A DNA stretch of 64,000 nt from Apoda limacodes (Eukaryota; Arthropoda; Insecta; Lepidoptera; Limacodidae), in assembly GCA_946406115.1 (NCBI GenBank), contig OX291553.1, positions 16,373,001 through 16,437,000 on the forward strand, given 5' to 3'. The translations under genes were made by a program, and so were the position numbers. Shown here one piece after another: positions 9,826-21,829 of the stretch (positions within the stretch are counted from its first letter, which is position 1; every line of letters starts with the position of its first letter). The notes beneath the pieces are model-generated. The model had not been told where the DNA came from. It did no database searches and saw only the letters and a program-made list of their open reading frames with translations.

Positions 9826-10957
9826 TAACATAATTAAAATTTCAAAGTCGAAACTCCGGTTTAAACGATGTTGGCAACATCCGAAACGCCAGAATTTGAG
9901 CAAAACCAGAGTTCCAGATTCCAAGCTCTACATACATACTCGTATATAAGCTCGAAAAACATTACCCTCCTTTCTTCGGCAGTCGGGTTAAAAAGTAAAA
10001 TCTGAAAGTGTCTCAACACTTGTGTACATTTTTACAGCGTGTATTGCATTTGCTTTTAAAGAAAGACGGGTAATATTAAGAATAGCTTGTTATCTAGTGC
10101 ATTGACTCTAAATTGTAGTAAAAAGTCAAAATTGTGTCTACATACGGTAAAAACGTTAAATTCCATACAAAAAAATGGTTCAAGGCGTCATTTAGTTACA
10201 GATTACTTAAGATATAAATAACAAATATATCTCATAGTAATGTATATGATCTTGTATAATGATTTTTAGCACATTAACATGCACATTTTTAGTATTACAG
10301 AAATTACTTTTCTGGCCTAAATGTCCCTCTTAAACTAATAATCTTGCAAATAAAATTCAAGAATGGTTAATGATTTATAGTATCAAGTTGTTCAATTCTT
10401 GAGTTTTGAAGGCACATGTACCTACTTATATTTATCTCGTGTACCCCGTTAATCTCTGTCGAACCCGCATAATTATTCCACTCTCGTGTTAGGTTTCACA
10501 GCTTTAAGCTTTCGGTATCGTTGAATAGGCTGTTAAGGCTTGGTGATTTTACCCTTATACGTGCTTCCAGGGTATTTTAGTCTTTTGTTTTTGTTATCAG
10601 CAAAATAATTCAATATAATGTAAAAAAAAAGATTTTAGTTAGTTTTAGAGCATAAATGGAAGTTACTATCCAACTTTAACTTATTATTTAAGTCTTGAAC
10701 AGATTGGAGAAAAGTCAATAGAAATGGCAATTGTTACACTAGTAAGAGCTTAGTAATCTCAATAATAATGCAAAACCCAACCCTATTAGATGGTCAGATA
10801 TATTACAAACGTCAACAGTAGCGGCAAACAGGTAATAATGCTTGGAATATTAAGGTTTTACCGATGATATACCGCCCGACAAAAACGTGATAGATAGGTG
10901 ATGGGCCTATCGCTGGCCAGACAAAAACGATTGAATTTTTAACAACTTATTAACTAA
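9826..10957. other. No gene seen
   Basis: AT-rich sequence with no open frame, terminal repeat or tRNA-like motif that I can support. Confidence 0.5.
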
Positions 10958-11201
10958 CTAGCTTTTCCTGCGATTCCACCCGCCCGTAACTGCGGTTATC
11001 GGTGTAGGATTTTAACGGCAACTCATCAATTATAGAAAAAACGACTCACACTTGACGTTTTCAAGTAGCCTGTGTTCTTCCCGGGGACTTAAACTATTAC
11101 CATACCAAATTTCATCTTAATCGGTACAGCAGCGGTTTAAGCGTGAAGCGGTAACAGACAGACAGATATAGTTACTTCCGCATTTATAATATTTATATGA
11201 A
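10958..11201 (-). mobile_element. Non-autonomous Helitron, minus strand
   Basis: Read on the minus strand it begins near TCATATAAATATTATAAATG, contains 'ctgtctgtctgttacc', 'ccccgggaagaacaca' and 'ataaccgcag', and ends AAAAGCTAG followed by T at 10958. It is the same family as 3015-3247. No coding capacity. Confidence 0.7.
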
Positions 11202-12080
11202 TCTATGATTTGGAGTTAAAAACTGTAAGGTCCTGGTGTGTTCGGGTTTAAATAGCTGAAAGGTAAAACGTTTAATATAAGCTGTGTACTTTAAGTAATC
11301 AGTGTTTATGGCGCTCTATGGGGTCTTCAGTTCTCTATGGGGTTACCCAGTGGGGGGGGGGATTACTTAAATAAGAACACGAGTACAATTCAACGTTTTC
11401 TAAAAATCCTATAATGAGCACAGAATTTATATATTTCGAGTAAAGTATGTTTCAAATCAAGGCGGAGAAACGGAAAATGTCTCGGATTATTATCTTAGCA
11501 TAGCGACGATGCTTATTACTCTTCGTACATTTATTTATCGCTTATGCTTAGTATCGCGTTTATAGTACGGGGTGGAGTGAGCGGCGCAGTCATTCAGAGA
11601 TGACAAACCAGTTTTCAAATGTATAGGATAAGGTGCGTATGGTTTAGAACCGTACCATAAAGATTTGTATTCCCTGTAGTAGGCGTAAGGTGCATTGTTC
11701 TTTTTTCCTCTTGGATTAGTAACATACTTTAGATTTTTAAAGCTTATATTATACCGCAGTAGGATATGGTATACTTAATACCAATCCTACCGTAAGGATT
11801 CCTAGGATTATATTATTGGTTTAAAAGTGGTATAAAAATTATTTATTGTTTTGTAAGGGTTTCCATCCTGTATCAACTTATCGCTTATTTGAATTTTTCT
11901 TATTTATAATATAAAGTATTATATCATTCTATAATTAAATGATTTATCGTTTTGTAATGACTTCTAATGTTTATGACAGTACTACATGTGTTCTAATTGT
12001 AACTGCAAATTTAATCAATAACAAAACTATATTTAAGCCTTACTAATATTATACTTATTATTATTGTTGTTTTTTCTTTC
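11202..12080. other. No gene seen
   Basis: It holds a G-run at about 11351-11361 and a small imperfect palindrome around 'ggatatggtatacttaatacc' near 11762. Otherwise unassigned AT-rich DNA. Confidence 0.5.
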
Positions 12081-12082
12081 TG

Positions 12083-12345
12083 AACTGACTATGCAGTTTG
12101 CTGATGCAGCCATTATTGGTACATCGGGCTTTTGGGGTGAGAATCTGAAGGAGTCTCAGCCCATATAGCGCCCAACGCTCAAGGGATCCCCGCGGAGGGA
12201 GCCTCGGCTTAGGTTGCCGCTCTTGGGGTTGTCCCTTCGACCAGCGTGAGCCTCGAACCGGAAGGTGAGCCAGCGCCAGGAGGGAAGTTCCCCGTTAAGC
12301 GGTTGCGATTGCGATTGAGTGGGGGTGAGAAGCGCCCCGGCACTC
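12083..12345 (+). repeat. GC-rich dispersed repeat, copy 1
   Basis: From 'ctgaactgactatgcagttt' the block is GC-rich in AT-rich surroundings. Its first about 150 bases match 13533-13690 in the same orientation, sharing 'gagtctcagcccatatag' and 'ggagcctcggctt'. It lacks a convincing frame. The composition resembles a retrotransposon 5' leader, but I cannot assign the family. Confidence 0.6.
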
Positions 12346-13061
12346 TTTGATACTTATTTTATCTTATTTGACACACAACACATCAAACACAACCAATCGT
12401 ATATTCCTGTTGTATATCAGCTAATCAGCACTTTGTAAATAAGTAAGTTTCTACTTCGGTATAGGTCCATGCAAAGTTTATGGCGGTTGGCCATTTACTT
12501 TCAATCACGATTGGATTGAATCAACATTAAAAAAAATCGGAATCAAAAACAGACACTTCCATTTTGTTGAAGTATACATACCTATTTTTGAAGCTCACAG
12601 GGAAAAACAGCCGTTAGGTCGTTACGGAGGTTAAATACGGCGAAGTTTCCTAACTTGTTACAGCTTTCTTGTGCACCGGAGAAAAACTTTACTTTACTTT
12701 GTATGGAGTAATATCTTCCCTTTTTTATTCATCAGTTATATGTGTAATGGGCGGGCAGGGTGAAGAATAACTGTTAACTTTAGTGTTAGATACATTAATG
12801 GAAAGGTAAAGGCTAGGTAAATAGAAACATTTTGAAAAACTATGTATATTTATTTTATTAGGTAGACATCTATTTGGCATTTAATATTGTATATTTTATA
12901 TATTTAGATACTATTTATGCTCGTGACTTTGTTCGTTTGATCTTAGATTTATTTACACAGGTTGAAATTTAGCAAAAGTACCTGAACTAAAAAAAATCCC
13001 CTTATAAACTACCTACGTTTGTTCACTTGTTCACTAGACAAAAAGACAAATTTTAGTGAGA

Positions 13062-13204
13062 TTTTTTTTTGTTTTTTTATACCAATAAGGTGGCAAACAA
13101 GCTTACGGTCCGCCTGATGGTAAGCGGTCACCGTAGCCTATAGGCGCTTGTAACACCAAGGGTATCACTCGCGCGTTGCCGACCCTTCAAAAATCCCATT
13201 ATAT
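13062..13204 (-). mobile_element. LINE family 1, 3'-end fragment
   Basis: A T-run (the poly-A tail on the minus strand) is followed by 'ataccaataaggtggcaaac' and the family-1 3' end, matching 51226-51350. It is truncated after about 120 bases, inside the last codons of the protein. It is a dead-on-arrival insertion typical of LINEs. Confidence 0.85.
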
Positions 13205-13532
13205 ACTATTTTGTTTTAGATACTAAGTACACAGAAACACTACTCGCTACTTTCTACATATTACCACATAGTAATATATATACAGTAGGTACTACATATC
13301 ATGAAAATATAGTACAAATAATAAAGGTTATAAAAAAATATACTACGGAATTCACCCCTGGCAAACTGGGACACCGTGACGGGGCGCGAGGTATTTCTAG
13401 CAACCGACAATGTCACCATACGGGACGTGACGTGGAGTGCACGTCTCGGTGTCATGTCGCGCGAAGCGGCTCGAGGTATCGTGTGTATCTTGTTGCATCT
13501 TCAAGCCGTTTCATGTCGCGTTACGTCTTTTT

Positions 13533-13740
13533 TTTCTGAACAGACTATGTAGTTGGCTGATGCAGCCATTACTGCTCCACCGGGCTTTTGGGGCGAGACT
13601 CTGTAGGAGTCTCAGCCCATATAGTGCCCAATGCTTAAGGGCTCCCCGCGGGGGGAGCCTCGGCTTGGGTCGTCGCTCTTGGGGTCGCAATCGTATCGCA
13701 ATCGCAAAGTAAGGTTCGCAGCGAGACGGGTTCCAAGGGC
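13533..13740 (+). repeat. GC-rich dispersed repeat, copy 2
   Basis: This is the second copy of the block at 12083-12345, about 1.45 kb downstream and in the same orientation. The shared part is 'gatgcagccatta' to 'cgctcttggggt'; thereafter the copies diverge. Several short open frames here are by-products of the GC content. Confidence 0.6.
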
Positions 13741-13839
13741 CATGGGTCTATGTCGTCACATATGGCTATTCGGGTGGTGTCCAGCCTGTCATCCACTTGG
13801 ATGTCACGGTCATACTTAGAAAAAATCACTTGCGTGAAA

Positions 13840-14785
13840 CTTACCTAATATAGAAACAGATTTTTAACATTTTTAATATAGAATACTTATAATATGAGTG
13901 GATTGTCCGTACCGGAGAAGTAAAATCAAACAGTTTTAATATGAATATCTTCTGTATTATAATAAATTAATGTACTAAAAGTAAAGGTTCATTCAACCTG
14001 CTAACCACAAACACAAGGAAGGAAAGAAAAATACCAAAGACTATTTACACAAAGTGCCACAGATTAAGTACCTACTTAAATTATCAAGCTTTTATTGGCA
14101 CATCTTTCACAAGAATTCTTGAAATTAATTATAGCATCTATTAATTGATTGTCCGTTAAGCAGGGCTGGTCTTTACATGGGGGTGCCAAAAACCTTTACA
14201 TTTATAGATAGACATAGCGAAATTATTAAGGTTTCTTAGTAGAACACATAATCCTAGAAAGGACTCTGTAGTTTTTCATTAGCGACAAGGTTTATGAGTC
14301 ATTAGAGGAGAGTTTATGACATTAGGAAACTTGTCGGGTAACTTGATAAGGTTATGTTTACGAAATGTTGGATATGACCTCACTATCCAAACTTTGCGTA
14401 ATTTAAATAGGTCACTGTGAAAGTTGAATTTGAGGTGTTTTTATTCCAATTTTTCTGGACGGAGCCGAAATATCTTTTACGCATTTACAATTTTTGTAAG
14501 TTCTGTTAATACAACTAATGACGGTAAGGTGTTAATAAAAATATAAATCGATACAAAAAGAATAGTCAGTGCCACTCTTTTATTTGTTAGGTACTTACAT
14601 ATTAAATTGATAAAGAACTGGCCACATTGATCTCAAAAAGCCGGCGTTTGGTTAAGAATTCCAAATTCAAATTTATTTCAATTTTAAGCTTGTCTACTTG
14701 TGTTTCGTATGTAATAAATCATTTGTTTTCGCGTCATTAAATTTTGCTTTGTCATCGTTCTTATGGAAAACATATCGCATTATCA
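13840..14785. other. No gene seen
   Basis: AT-rich sequence. No supported repeat or frame apart from the approach to the LINE fragment that follows. Confidence 0.5.
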
Positions 14786-14788
14786 TTG

Positions 14789-15253
14789 CTGTGAGAATTG
14801 TCGACAATCCCAAACTCACTTGCGGTATCGAGCCCCTAAGTCTGAGGAGAGACTTTGCCTCCCTGTGTGTGTTCTACCGCTTGTACAATGGGTTGTGTTC
14901 TGAGGAATTGTTTGAAATGATGCCCACGGCTACTTTCTACCATCGCACCGCTCTCCATCGGCAAGGAATTCATTCTCACACTTTAGAACCGAAATGGTCG
15001 CGTACAGTGCGGTTTCAGAGAAACTTCCTCCCACGAACGCTTAGATTGTGGAATGAGCTCCCTGCCAAGGTTTTCTCTAAGGACTACAGTATGGGGTTCT
15101 TCAAAAAAGAAGTTATTAGATTTCTGAAGGGTCGGCAACGCGCGAGTAATGCCCTTGGTGTTGCAAGCGTCCATAGGCTACGGTGACCGCTTACCATCAG
15201 GCGGACCGTAGGCTTGTTTGCCACCTTAGTGGTATAAAAAAAAAAAAAAAGAA
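14789..15253 (+). mobile_element. LINE family 1, 3' fragment with open C-terminal frame
   Basis: This 5'-truncated copy starts at the codons for VRIVD and runs through the C-terminal region (PLSLRRDFASLCVFYRLYNG, EPKWSRTVRFQRNFLPRT, ASVHRLR) to TGA at 15184-15186. It then has the short 3' UTR and a 15-base A tail ending near 15253. The protein part is open and close to the intact copy at 51274-54237, so insertion is fairly recent. Only the domain after the reverse transcriptase is present; no catalytic residues remain. No clear target duplication was found. Confidence 0.9.
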
Positions 15254-15934
15254 TACGAATTCTATCGGGGCCAGCAAAGGAATCAATGAACTCCCTATAA
15301 AATGGCAAAAGTGCATAAATCTCAAAAGTACCTACTTTTATTGATTAAATAAAAAAACATGTAAAAAAATTAGTTTTGCTTTATCCATATAAAACATCAA
15401 TTTCACATGTAAGGACCCAATTTTATCTCAAAAAGTAATAATTGGATAAAAATACTACCAATTTTTTAATTCCAGGTAACCTTCAGCTTCCCAAGCTGTA
15501 ATTTTTACTCTTTTTAATTAGTTAATCTTATTACTATTTACCCCAATCAGGTTGCATCGAGTGAAGAGTAAGTAACTTAATCAAGTAGCCCGCAATAATT
15601 AGGCGCACTTTACAACTCAATTCAATGCGCAACGGCCTTACAGCTACTCCAACCCTTAACTTATAGCTACTCCTTAGAGTTAAGGGTCCAATGAAATTCT
15701 ACGTATTTATGTATCTTTTTCTGTGCACAGTAAGCAGTCTTGCTTAATAATCTGTGTAACGTATGTTCTATTGTTTACGTATTTTTCAAATTAAATTACA
15801 ATTTTTAATATGACAATGTTATTTATGTGTATTTATTTATGTTCCGTGTTTAATATCTCGCTGGACGAGTTTTTTCTGTATATGCTCGAAAATTAGTGTT
15901 AAAGTTTATACAAATTATCTATTACTGTAAAACA
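15254..15934. other. No gene seen
   Basis: AT-rich sequence with two near-palindromic 'ttaagggt-ccaat' and 'ccttaactt' words near 15650-15690, nothing firm. Confidence 0.5.
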
Positions 15935-16304
15935 TCCTACTTATATTATAAATGTGAAAGTTTGTCTGTATGGATGGATGTTTGTTACTCTTTCACGCTT
16001 CAACTTGGGATAAAACTTGGCATACATATAGGTTAGATCCTGGAATAGCAAATAGGCTACTTTTTATCCCAAAATTTCCGCGGGAATAACTATAACCGAG
16101 CTTAAACGAACTATAGCTTTAGCTACAGCTTATTAGCATAGCTAACTTCATAAGTGTAATTAAGGAGTAAATCACAGTCACCGGTAACCGAATTTAGGAC
16201 GGGCTAATTAAGGAGTAAATCACAGTATTAATACTGAGATTAAATAAAGGAGTCCCACGCCGATAACCGAATTTAGGGCGGGCGGAGCCGCTGGCAAAGT
16301 CTAG
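15935..16304 (+). mobile_element. Helitron-like element with a duplicated 3' module
   Basis: It starts TCCTACTTATATTATAAATG and ends GTCTAG followed by T. The 'ggataaaacttggcatacat' block is shared with 39093-39396. A roughly 48-base segment ('taattaaggagtaaatcac' plus 'ggtaaccgaatttaggacggg') appears near 16157-16205 and again in part from 16206, with 'gataaccgaatttagggcgg' repeated at the true end. It has no coding capacity. Confidence 0.7.
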
Positions 16305-17190
16305 TATTTTATAAAATAGCTATATTTATACTATCTAGTACCTACTTACGTAATAACACCAAAGGGTATACTTGTTTATGCCCATCGATTTGTAACACCA
16401 AGAATAAAGATCAATAGTTGGATCATTGACTGCCCAAAATATTGCTGTGTAGTTTTACAGTGAGAGATCTGCCTAAACTAGGTGAAATTCGTTTTTATAG
16501 GTCTCCTCTCCTCTAGCTTTGCTCACAAGAGCATAGAATAGTTAGTTAATATTTTGAACAATTTATAGTGCTATAAACTGAGAATAACTTCGCTAAGTTT
16601 GTATGAGCATTCACGTAGGTAGGTAGGTACCTATCGTATTTAAGAAGATAGGTCATAGGAGTTTCTTATTTTTTCTCGCGTTCGCAGTACGTGACTCTAT
16701 CATTTCTAATATCGAGCCTATTCATATTTATAACCGGACATGACATTATTTTCCTTTCTTGCAGAGTCTTCTGAAATTATAATAACATTTTATTTTTTCT
16801 CTTTATAGACACTCATTTCTATAACATTAGTGTATTAAACTATACTTACATTAATATTCAAATTATTGTAGTACACATTATTTATTTTACTTCTCAGATG
16901 ATGTTATTTTCAAATTATTTAAACTACATTTGTTGATATTTATGTATATCTGTATTTCTTCACGGTTTTTTTTGCCCAAATGTAGGTAACTAGTGGCTGG
17001 ATGCATCCACGCCATAATGTGAGGGACAGCCTCGGTTTACCAACAGCTTTTTAATCCTGCGTGACAGGTGGGAGCCTATCTCCTCAAAACTGCTACTGAT
17101 GCAGATTATCTGCATTGAGGTGGTTTTTATATTTATGTATGTACCATACGTCATTAATTACCAGCTTAAATTTTTCTTTTTACTATACAA
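16305..17190. other. No gene seen
   Basis: AT-rich sequence. Between 16990 and 17100 lies a moderately GC-rich block ('gtgagggacagcctcgg') that could be an old repeat, but I cannot assign it. Confidence 0.45.
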
Positions 17191-17192
17191 CT

Positions 17193-18935
17193 TAGGTGGC
17201 AAACAAGCTTACGGTCCGCCTGATGGTAAGCGGTCACCGCAGCCTATGGACGCTTGCAACACCAGGGGTGTTACTCGCTCGTAGCCAACCCTTCAAAAAT
17301 CTAATAACTTCTTTTTTGAAGAACCCCATACCGTAGTCCTAAGAGAAAACCTTGGCAGGGAGCTCATTCCACAACCCGAGCGTTCGCGGGAATAAGTTTC
17401 TCTGAAACCGCACTGTACGCGACCATTTTAATTCTACAGTGTCAGAATGAATTCCCTGCCGATTGCGAGCGGTGCGATGGTAAAAAATAGCCGTGGGCAT
17501 TATTTTGGACAATTCCTCATAACTCATCCCACTGTGCAAGCGGTAGAACACACACAGGGAGACAGTCTCTCCTCAGACTTAAGGGTTCGATACGGCAAGT
17601 GAGTTTGGGATCGTCGACAATTCCGACATCCCGTCGTTGAAACGTGTAAAAAGGTATCCGGGTGCTCCCTCCCAGAGATGGCAAAAGTACTCCAAATGAG
17701 GCCGAACTTGCGACTTGTAAAGCAGCTACCTTTGCCCCGACGTGAAGTACTGCTTCGCTTTGTTTAGTACTCCAAGATATTTGGGCGCACAGCTTCACCT
17801 TGTCTTGCAAATTATCTTGGAACTGAAAATCGCTCAAGGAGATGGAGAGGGTAGTGTTCTGGAATTGTGGGACCACAGTTCATGGGATTTTCTGAGCGGT
17901 GAACGCGCACACTTGTGTCTTTGTAGGGTTAATTCGGACCAAGTTTTCCCATCCCCAATCGGATAGTTTGGAAAGAATGGTCTCGATTTGAGACACAAGT
18001 TCTCCACGCTTTACCTGCACAACGGAACCAGGGATGTTTGCAAGACCCGTGTAATAAGCGTCCCTAGTACTGTCATCTAAATAGCAATGTATGTTGTTAA
18101 TGTCTAACATGTCATATGAAGCAGAAACAGCGTAGGAGACAGCGCAGAGCCTTGCTGACACCAGCATTAATATCCATGCTTTCAGACTGACCTAGTCGTG
18201 TTTTTGTAGGTATCCTTGAAGCTGTGTTTTGATCACACGCTTCATCACTTTGTAGAGGACAGAGGTAATGGCGATAGGCTTGTAATTCGATGGATCTGAT
18301 CTAATGCCCTTTTTGGGCACCGGGTACACATTCGCAGTCTTCCATGAAGACGGAAATTGCCTAGTGTGGTAGAAAAGCGCGAAGAGGCGCGTGAGTACAG
18401 GACATTACTCGGACCACACTGCTTAAGCACCGTTACTGGTTTACCGTCTGGTCCACTGGACTTATGAACGTCCAGAGAAAGCAACGCCCGCCGGACCTAC
18501 CGCTGTGTTATGGAGATTTCTTTCCGCACCACGGTATAGTATTTGGTTACAGCGCCTTCGTCGTTCATATTGTCGAGTTTGAGGCAAAGAGACTGCTCAG
18601 TAAATCGGCTTTATCTATAGCACCATGGGCCAAGTCACCATCGCAGTGGTGGTAACGACGACTGGCAAAAGTTTCATTCGGCAGCTTTGGCATGCGACCA
18701 GAAAGCACAGCTCCCAGAGGAATAGCTCGCCAGTCGCCCACCTATTTTGCCAACCTCTGGCAGTTGCTTTCTTACAGAACTTAGAGGCAGCATTTAATTT
18801 GCGTTTTTACTCAGAAATATTCGAAAAATCCTTTTTTGTCACCGGCAGTTACTCGCGGGTTAGGAATAAAAAATCCATTGCAGTGAGGATTGTCGTAGTG
18901 ACTTCGGCCGCGCAGATGTCAGGATCTTCTAAGCC
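17193..18935 (-). mobile_element. LINE family 1, internally deleted copy
   Basis: It matches the minus-strand family-1 element from the 3' end (17193) to the region upstream of the reverse transcriptase (about 18935). Compared with the intact copy it lacks about 270 bases between 18187 and 18200, which removes the LDIAKAFD palm motif and the GxxQG approach. It also lacks about 14 bases near 17655, about 30 near 17825, and further pieces near 18830. The Y-DD motif region is changed to YLDDST near 18080. Frameshifts and stops are frequent, so the copy is dead. The endonuclease half is missing. Confidence 0.85.
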
Positions 18936-19317
18936 GCGAAGGCAGCTCGAAAAGAGAATAACGTTAGTTTTGGGATAAAAAGTTCCCACGTTGCATACTT
19001 TTCACACTCTTGATAACGCCAGTTTTGCCATCGACACCTATCGTTCGTGTAACTTTGAAATGTATTAAGAATTTTTTTTGATCAAAACGAACGTTTGGTG
19101 TACACACACTACGAAAATAACACACACACACTAACATGTTTATGTGTAATGAATATTTGTAGGCAGTTAGATAGATTATCATCAAAACCCCATCTCCAGA
19201 CATGGGTCTAAAGTTTAATTTTTCGGTGGCAAGTCACAAAATTAAAAAAAATATCGTAAAAGAACGCTTGAGAGTTTGTGACAGATGATACTAAAATGTT
19301 TATATTTTTGATACCAA
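18936..19317. other. No gene seen
   Basis: Short stretch with a 'cacacacacact' microsatellite near 19119-19132. No frame of recognisable family. Confidence 0.5.
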
Positions 19318-19395
19318 TGCCAAAATTTACCATCCTTTAGAAAGAGATAAAACTAACCTGTCATCCCTTTTCTCTTGCTATCAACGTCCGCCTTT
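19318..19395 (+). repeat. Short dispersed repeat (pair with 62515-62590)
   Basis: 'ccatcctttagaaagaga' through 'cttttctcttgctatcaacgtccgcc' recurs near 62527-62588 with 'tttctatcaacgtccgcc'. It is a fragment of an unnamed dispersed repeat. Confidence 0.45.
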
Positions 19396-19669
19396 ATTTC
19401 CCTCCGACTATATATTCTAACACAAAATTATACGAAAAACAAAGCGTTGTACAAACAATGCAAGAAAATAATGTTCTTACTGCAGTTCTCATTGAAGCTT
19501 TTCACTTAGTGTAAATAGTAAATAGTTAGTTCCTTGATAATACAAGTTTTTTTTTATGCTTTATTTCAGTGTCAGTAACCTTTGCTCTGCGGTGTAGGTA
19601 TATTTTGGGAGGGCTAGGTAGTGTCGTTAGTTTAAATAAAAAACCACATCAAACTTTCTAAACATGACT

Positions 19670-19940
19670 CAGGGTCGTAGCTAAGGGGGGGCATTGAGTG
19701 GCAATGCCCTACCTTAAAAGTACCATAAACTAAGGTATAATATATATAAATTGTTTTCCCGAACTTTAAATTAATACCAGTTTGCTCTTGTTTTCCCACA
19801 ATCCCACCCAATTACCTTCTACCTTAATAACTCACGCTCACAAGCTGGTAAAATAATGAAAGATAGAAAAATTACTTGCGCCGTACCCGTGCATGAACCA
19901 CCGCTGCCCTACCTTGGATTCAACTCCAGCTACAGCCCTG
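19670..19940. mobile_element. hAT-type MITE with 8-bp target duplication
   Basis: The terminal repeats begin CAGGGTCGTAGCT (left) and CAGGGCTGTAGCT (right, reverse complement), fitting the CAGGG start of many hAT elements. Flanking octamers are acatgact (19662-19669) and ccatgact (19941-19948), seven of eight identical, as expected for the 8-bp hAT duplication. The 271-base interior is non-coding. Confidence 0.75.
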
Positions 19941-20125
19941 CCATGACTCCTTAAAAAATAAGAGTAATAGCTGTGGGAATAGAGATTTTTAAATACTTTT
20001 ACTCAGATGTTCAATGACAAAAGAAACTAATAGTCTAATTAAAGGTCAGATCACTTTAACTTACTTTTTCTGTAGCTAACAACTGCCAAAATACATCTGA
20101 CAAAAAAAGTTTTGATGCATACTAA

Positions 20126-20578
20126 TAATAAACATTATAACAAATACTATTATGTAAGCGTATACTGACTGAATGACTGATATACAGCCTCAACTACTGG
20201 ATATAGAGACCTGAAATTTTAGACAGAGGTGTCTATTATAACGTAGGCGAGCGCTGAGAAAGGATTTTACAAAATTCATCCCTAAAGGTATAAAATGGCG
20301 ATTGGAAATTTGTATTAAAATCCGTCATTTTTAAAGCTACGAATACGTCATTCATTTACATAAAAAAATTGTATTCGGCCTTTATGTTGAAAGTTTTGAC
20401 TGACGTGTTTTACCATTTTTGGAAAACCCTACAGCGGATGTATAGTAGTAGTAGTAGTAGTAGTAGTATAGTAGCGATAGTACTCATACACATGAGAATT
20501 CCGATATTTTTATAGGTAAAGCCATAAACTGTTAAAAATATTCTTTAAAAATCAGAGGAAGTCGCGGGAATAAGCTAG
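20126..20578 (+). mobile_element. Helitron-like element containing a (TAG)n microsatellite
   Basis: The 3' end reads 'gtcgcgggaataagctag' then A, matching the Helitron 3' signature. The 5' end near 20126 ('actaataataaacattat') is approximate. The interior has the 'gactgactgatatacagcc' module and a (TAG)n run at 20441-20470. It is non-coding. Confidence 0.6.
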
Positions 20579-20929
20579 ACTATAATATACCTACCTAATA
20601 TATCAACAATGAAGGCCTTGTAAAAAAATATTTATTTATTTATCTTGAAAAAATATTTTTTTATCTTGAAAATATTGATTAGACAAATAAATAAATAAAA
20701 ATAAAATAACCTTTAGTTTAATGATTTGTACGGAAACTGACGGGAGTGAGACTTCATTCTGTGATATGATTACTTATTTCGTGACGGTGTGCGAACATCG
20801 TTACATATAATAACTAAAGAAAAGAAGAATTTTACGTAGTTATCGCCTCTTCGAAATGTATCAGGATATTTTCAAGCACTCTGTATCAACTTTATTTATT
20901 CCCAAGTGTCGTGTGTATTATAAAAAGTT

Positions 20930-21075
20930 GCGAACGAACTTTGGAGACTTTTACACTTAAGACATAATTTCTTTTTATTGTATACCTTCTGTTCCATATT
21001 TTTGCATAATTAAGTATGTTTTCAATTTTGTAGTCCTGGAAACGAGGCGTAAAAGTCTCAGCTCGGCTAGGCGAT
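20930..21075. repeat. Short imperfect inverted repeat
   Basis: 'ggagacttttacac' (20942-20955) pairs with 'gcgtaaaagtctc' (21047-21059), with additional weak pairing outside. It could be a small MITE or a chance hairpin. Confidence 0.35.
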
Positions 21076-21599
21076 GCTTGCAAAAAGTTTTGTACATATT
21101 TTTAGTAGTAATAGCACATAAAATTAAGTTATATCAATTTGATTACTTTATGCGTAGACATAGGCATATGTGATTGTGGAGCAGCGTTGCCAGACATCCC
21201 GATTGCGGTGGGGTATAAGCATGGTATAAGACTTTTAAACCTAAACTTCGGTGTCCCGAGTAGTGAAACCGAAAACGCCCTTTTTTAAAAGTCCAGTTTC
21301 AGTCCAGGCATAGTTTCAAAATATTAAAAAAAGGCTTATAAATAAGAGATACACATACCCGACTAATAATAAGACGCCCATCAGTGGGGCATAATTTGTA
21401 GTTTCAGTGTCATGGTTGTACGCCTTTTGTAAACGATAGAATGTAACTAAAAAATTGTAATAACTGTTCATAATGGATATTAAAGAAAAAATGTTTTTTT
21501 TAATAATGACAAGTTACTTTTATTTAATTACGTTGCTTATTTACTTGTTTTGACTCGCTTTTACCTAATAAGTCTTGATTTTGATTTCTTGATTTGATT

Positions 21600-21800
21600 T
21601 TTTGACTAAGAATCCCGCTTTGGTCGAAAAAAATCTGGCAACGCTGTTGTGTCTCGAACCTTCGCCCCTCAGAACGCGAGGCAGATACCAGAACCATCTA
21701 ACCAACCAGCCATCACCGACATCATAGTTATATATAGGTATATAGGTCACCCTCGCATTTGAGGGTAGGCTGTGCCCCAACATTGGGGACGTATGAAGGC
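21600..21800 (-). mobile_element. tRNA-derived SINE
   Basis: Read on the minus strand, 'tggttagatgg' (A-box) and 'ggttcgagac' (B-box, about 21653-21662) are about 45 bases apart. 'tgttggggcacagcc' near 21770-21785 belongs to the SINE body. The head lies downstream of a body-like part, so the copy is probably rearranged or two SINEs are joined. Confidence 0.6.
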
Positions 21801-21829
21801 TGGCAAGAACAAGAAGATGTAGGTCAGGT

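Noticed and set aside
13437..13829. Overlapping GC-rich frames as host exons
   Set aside because: Frames are open on both strands by composition and overlap a dispersed repeat that recurs at 12.1 kb.
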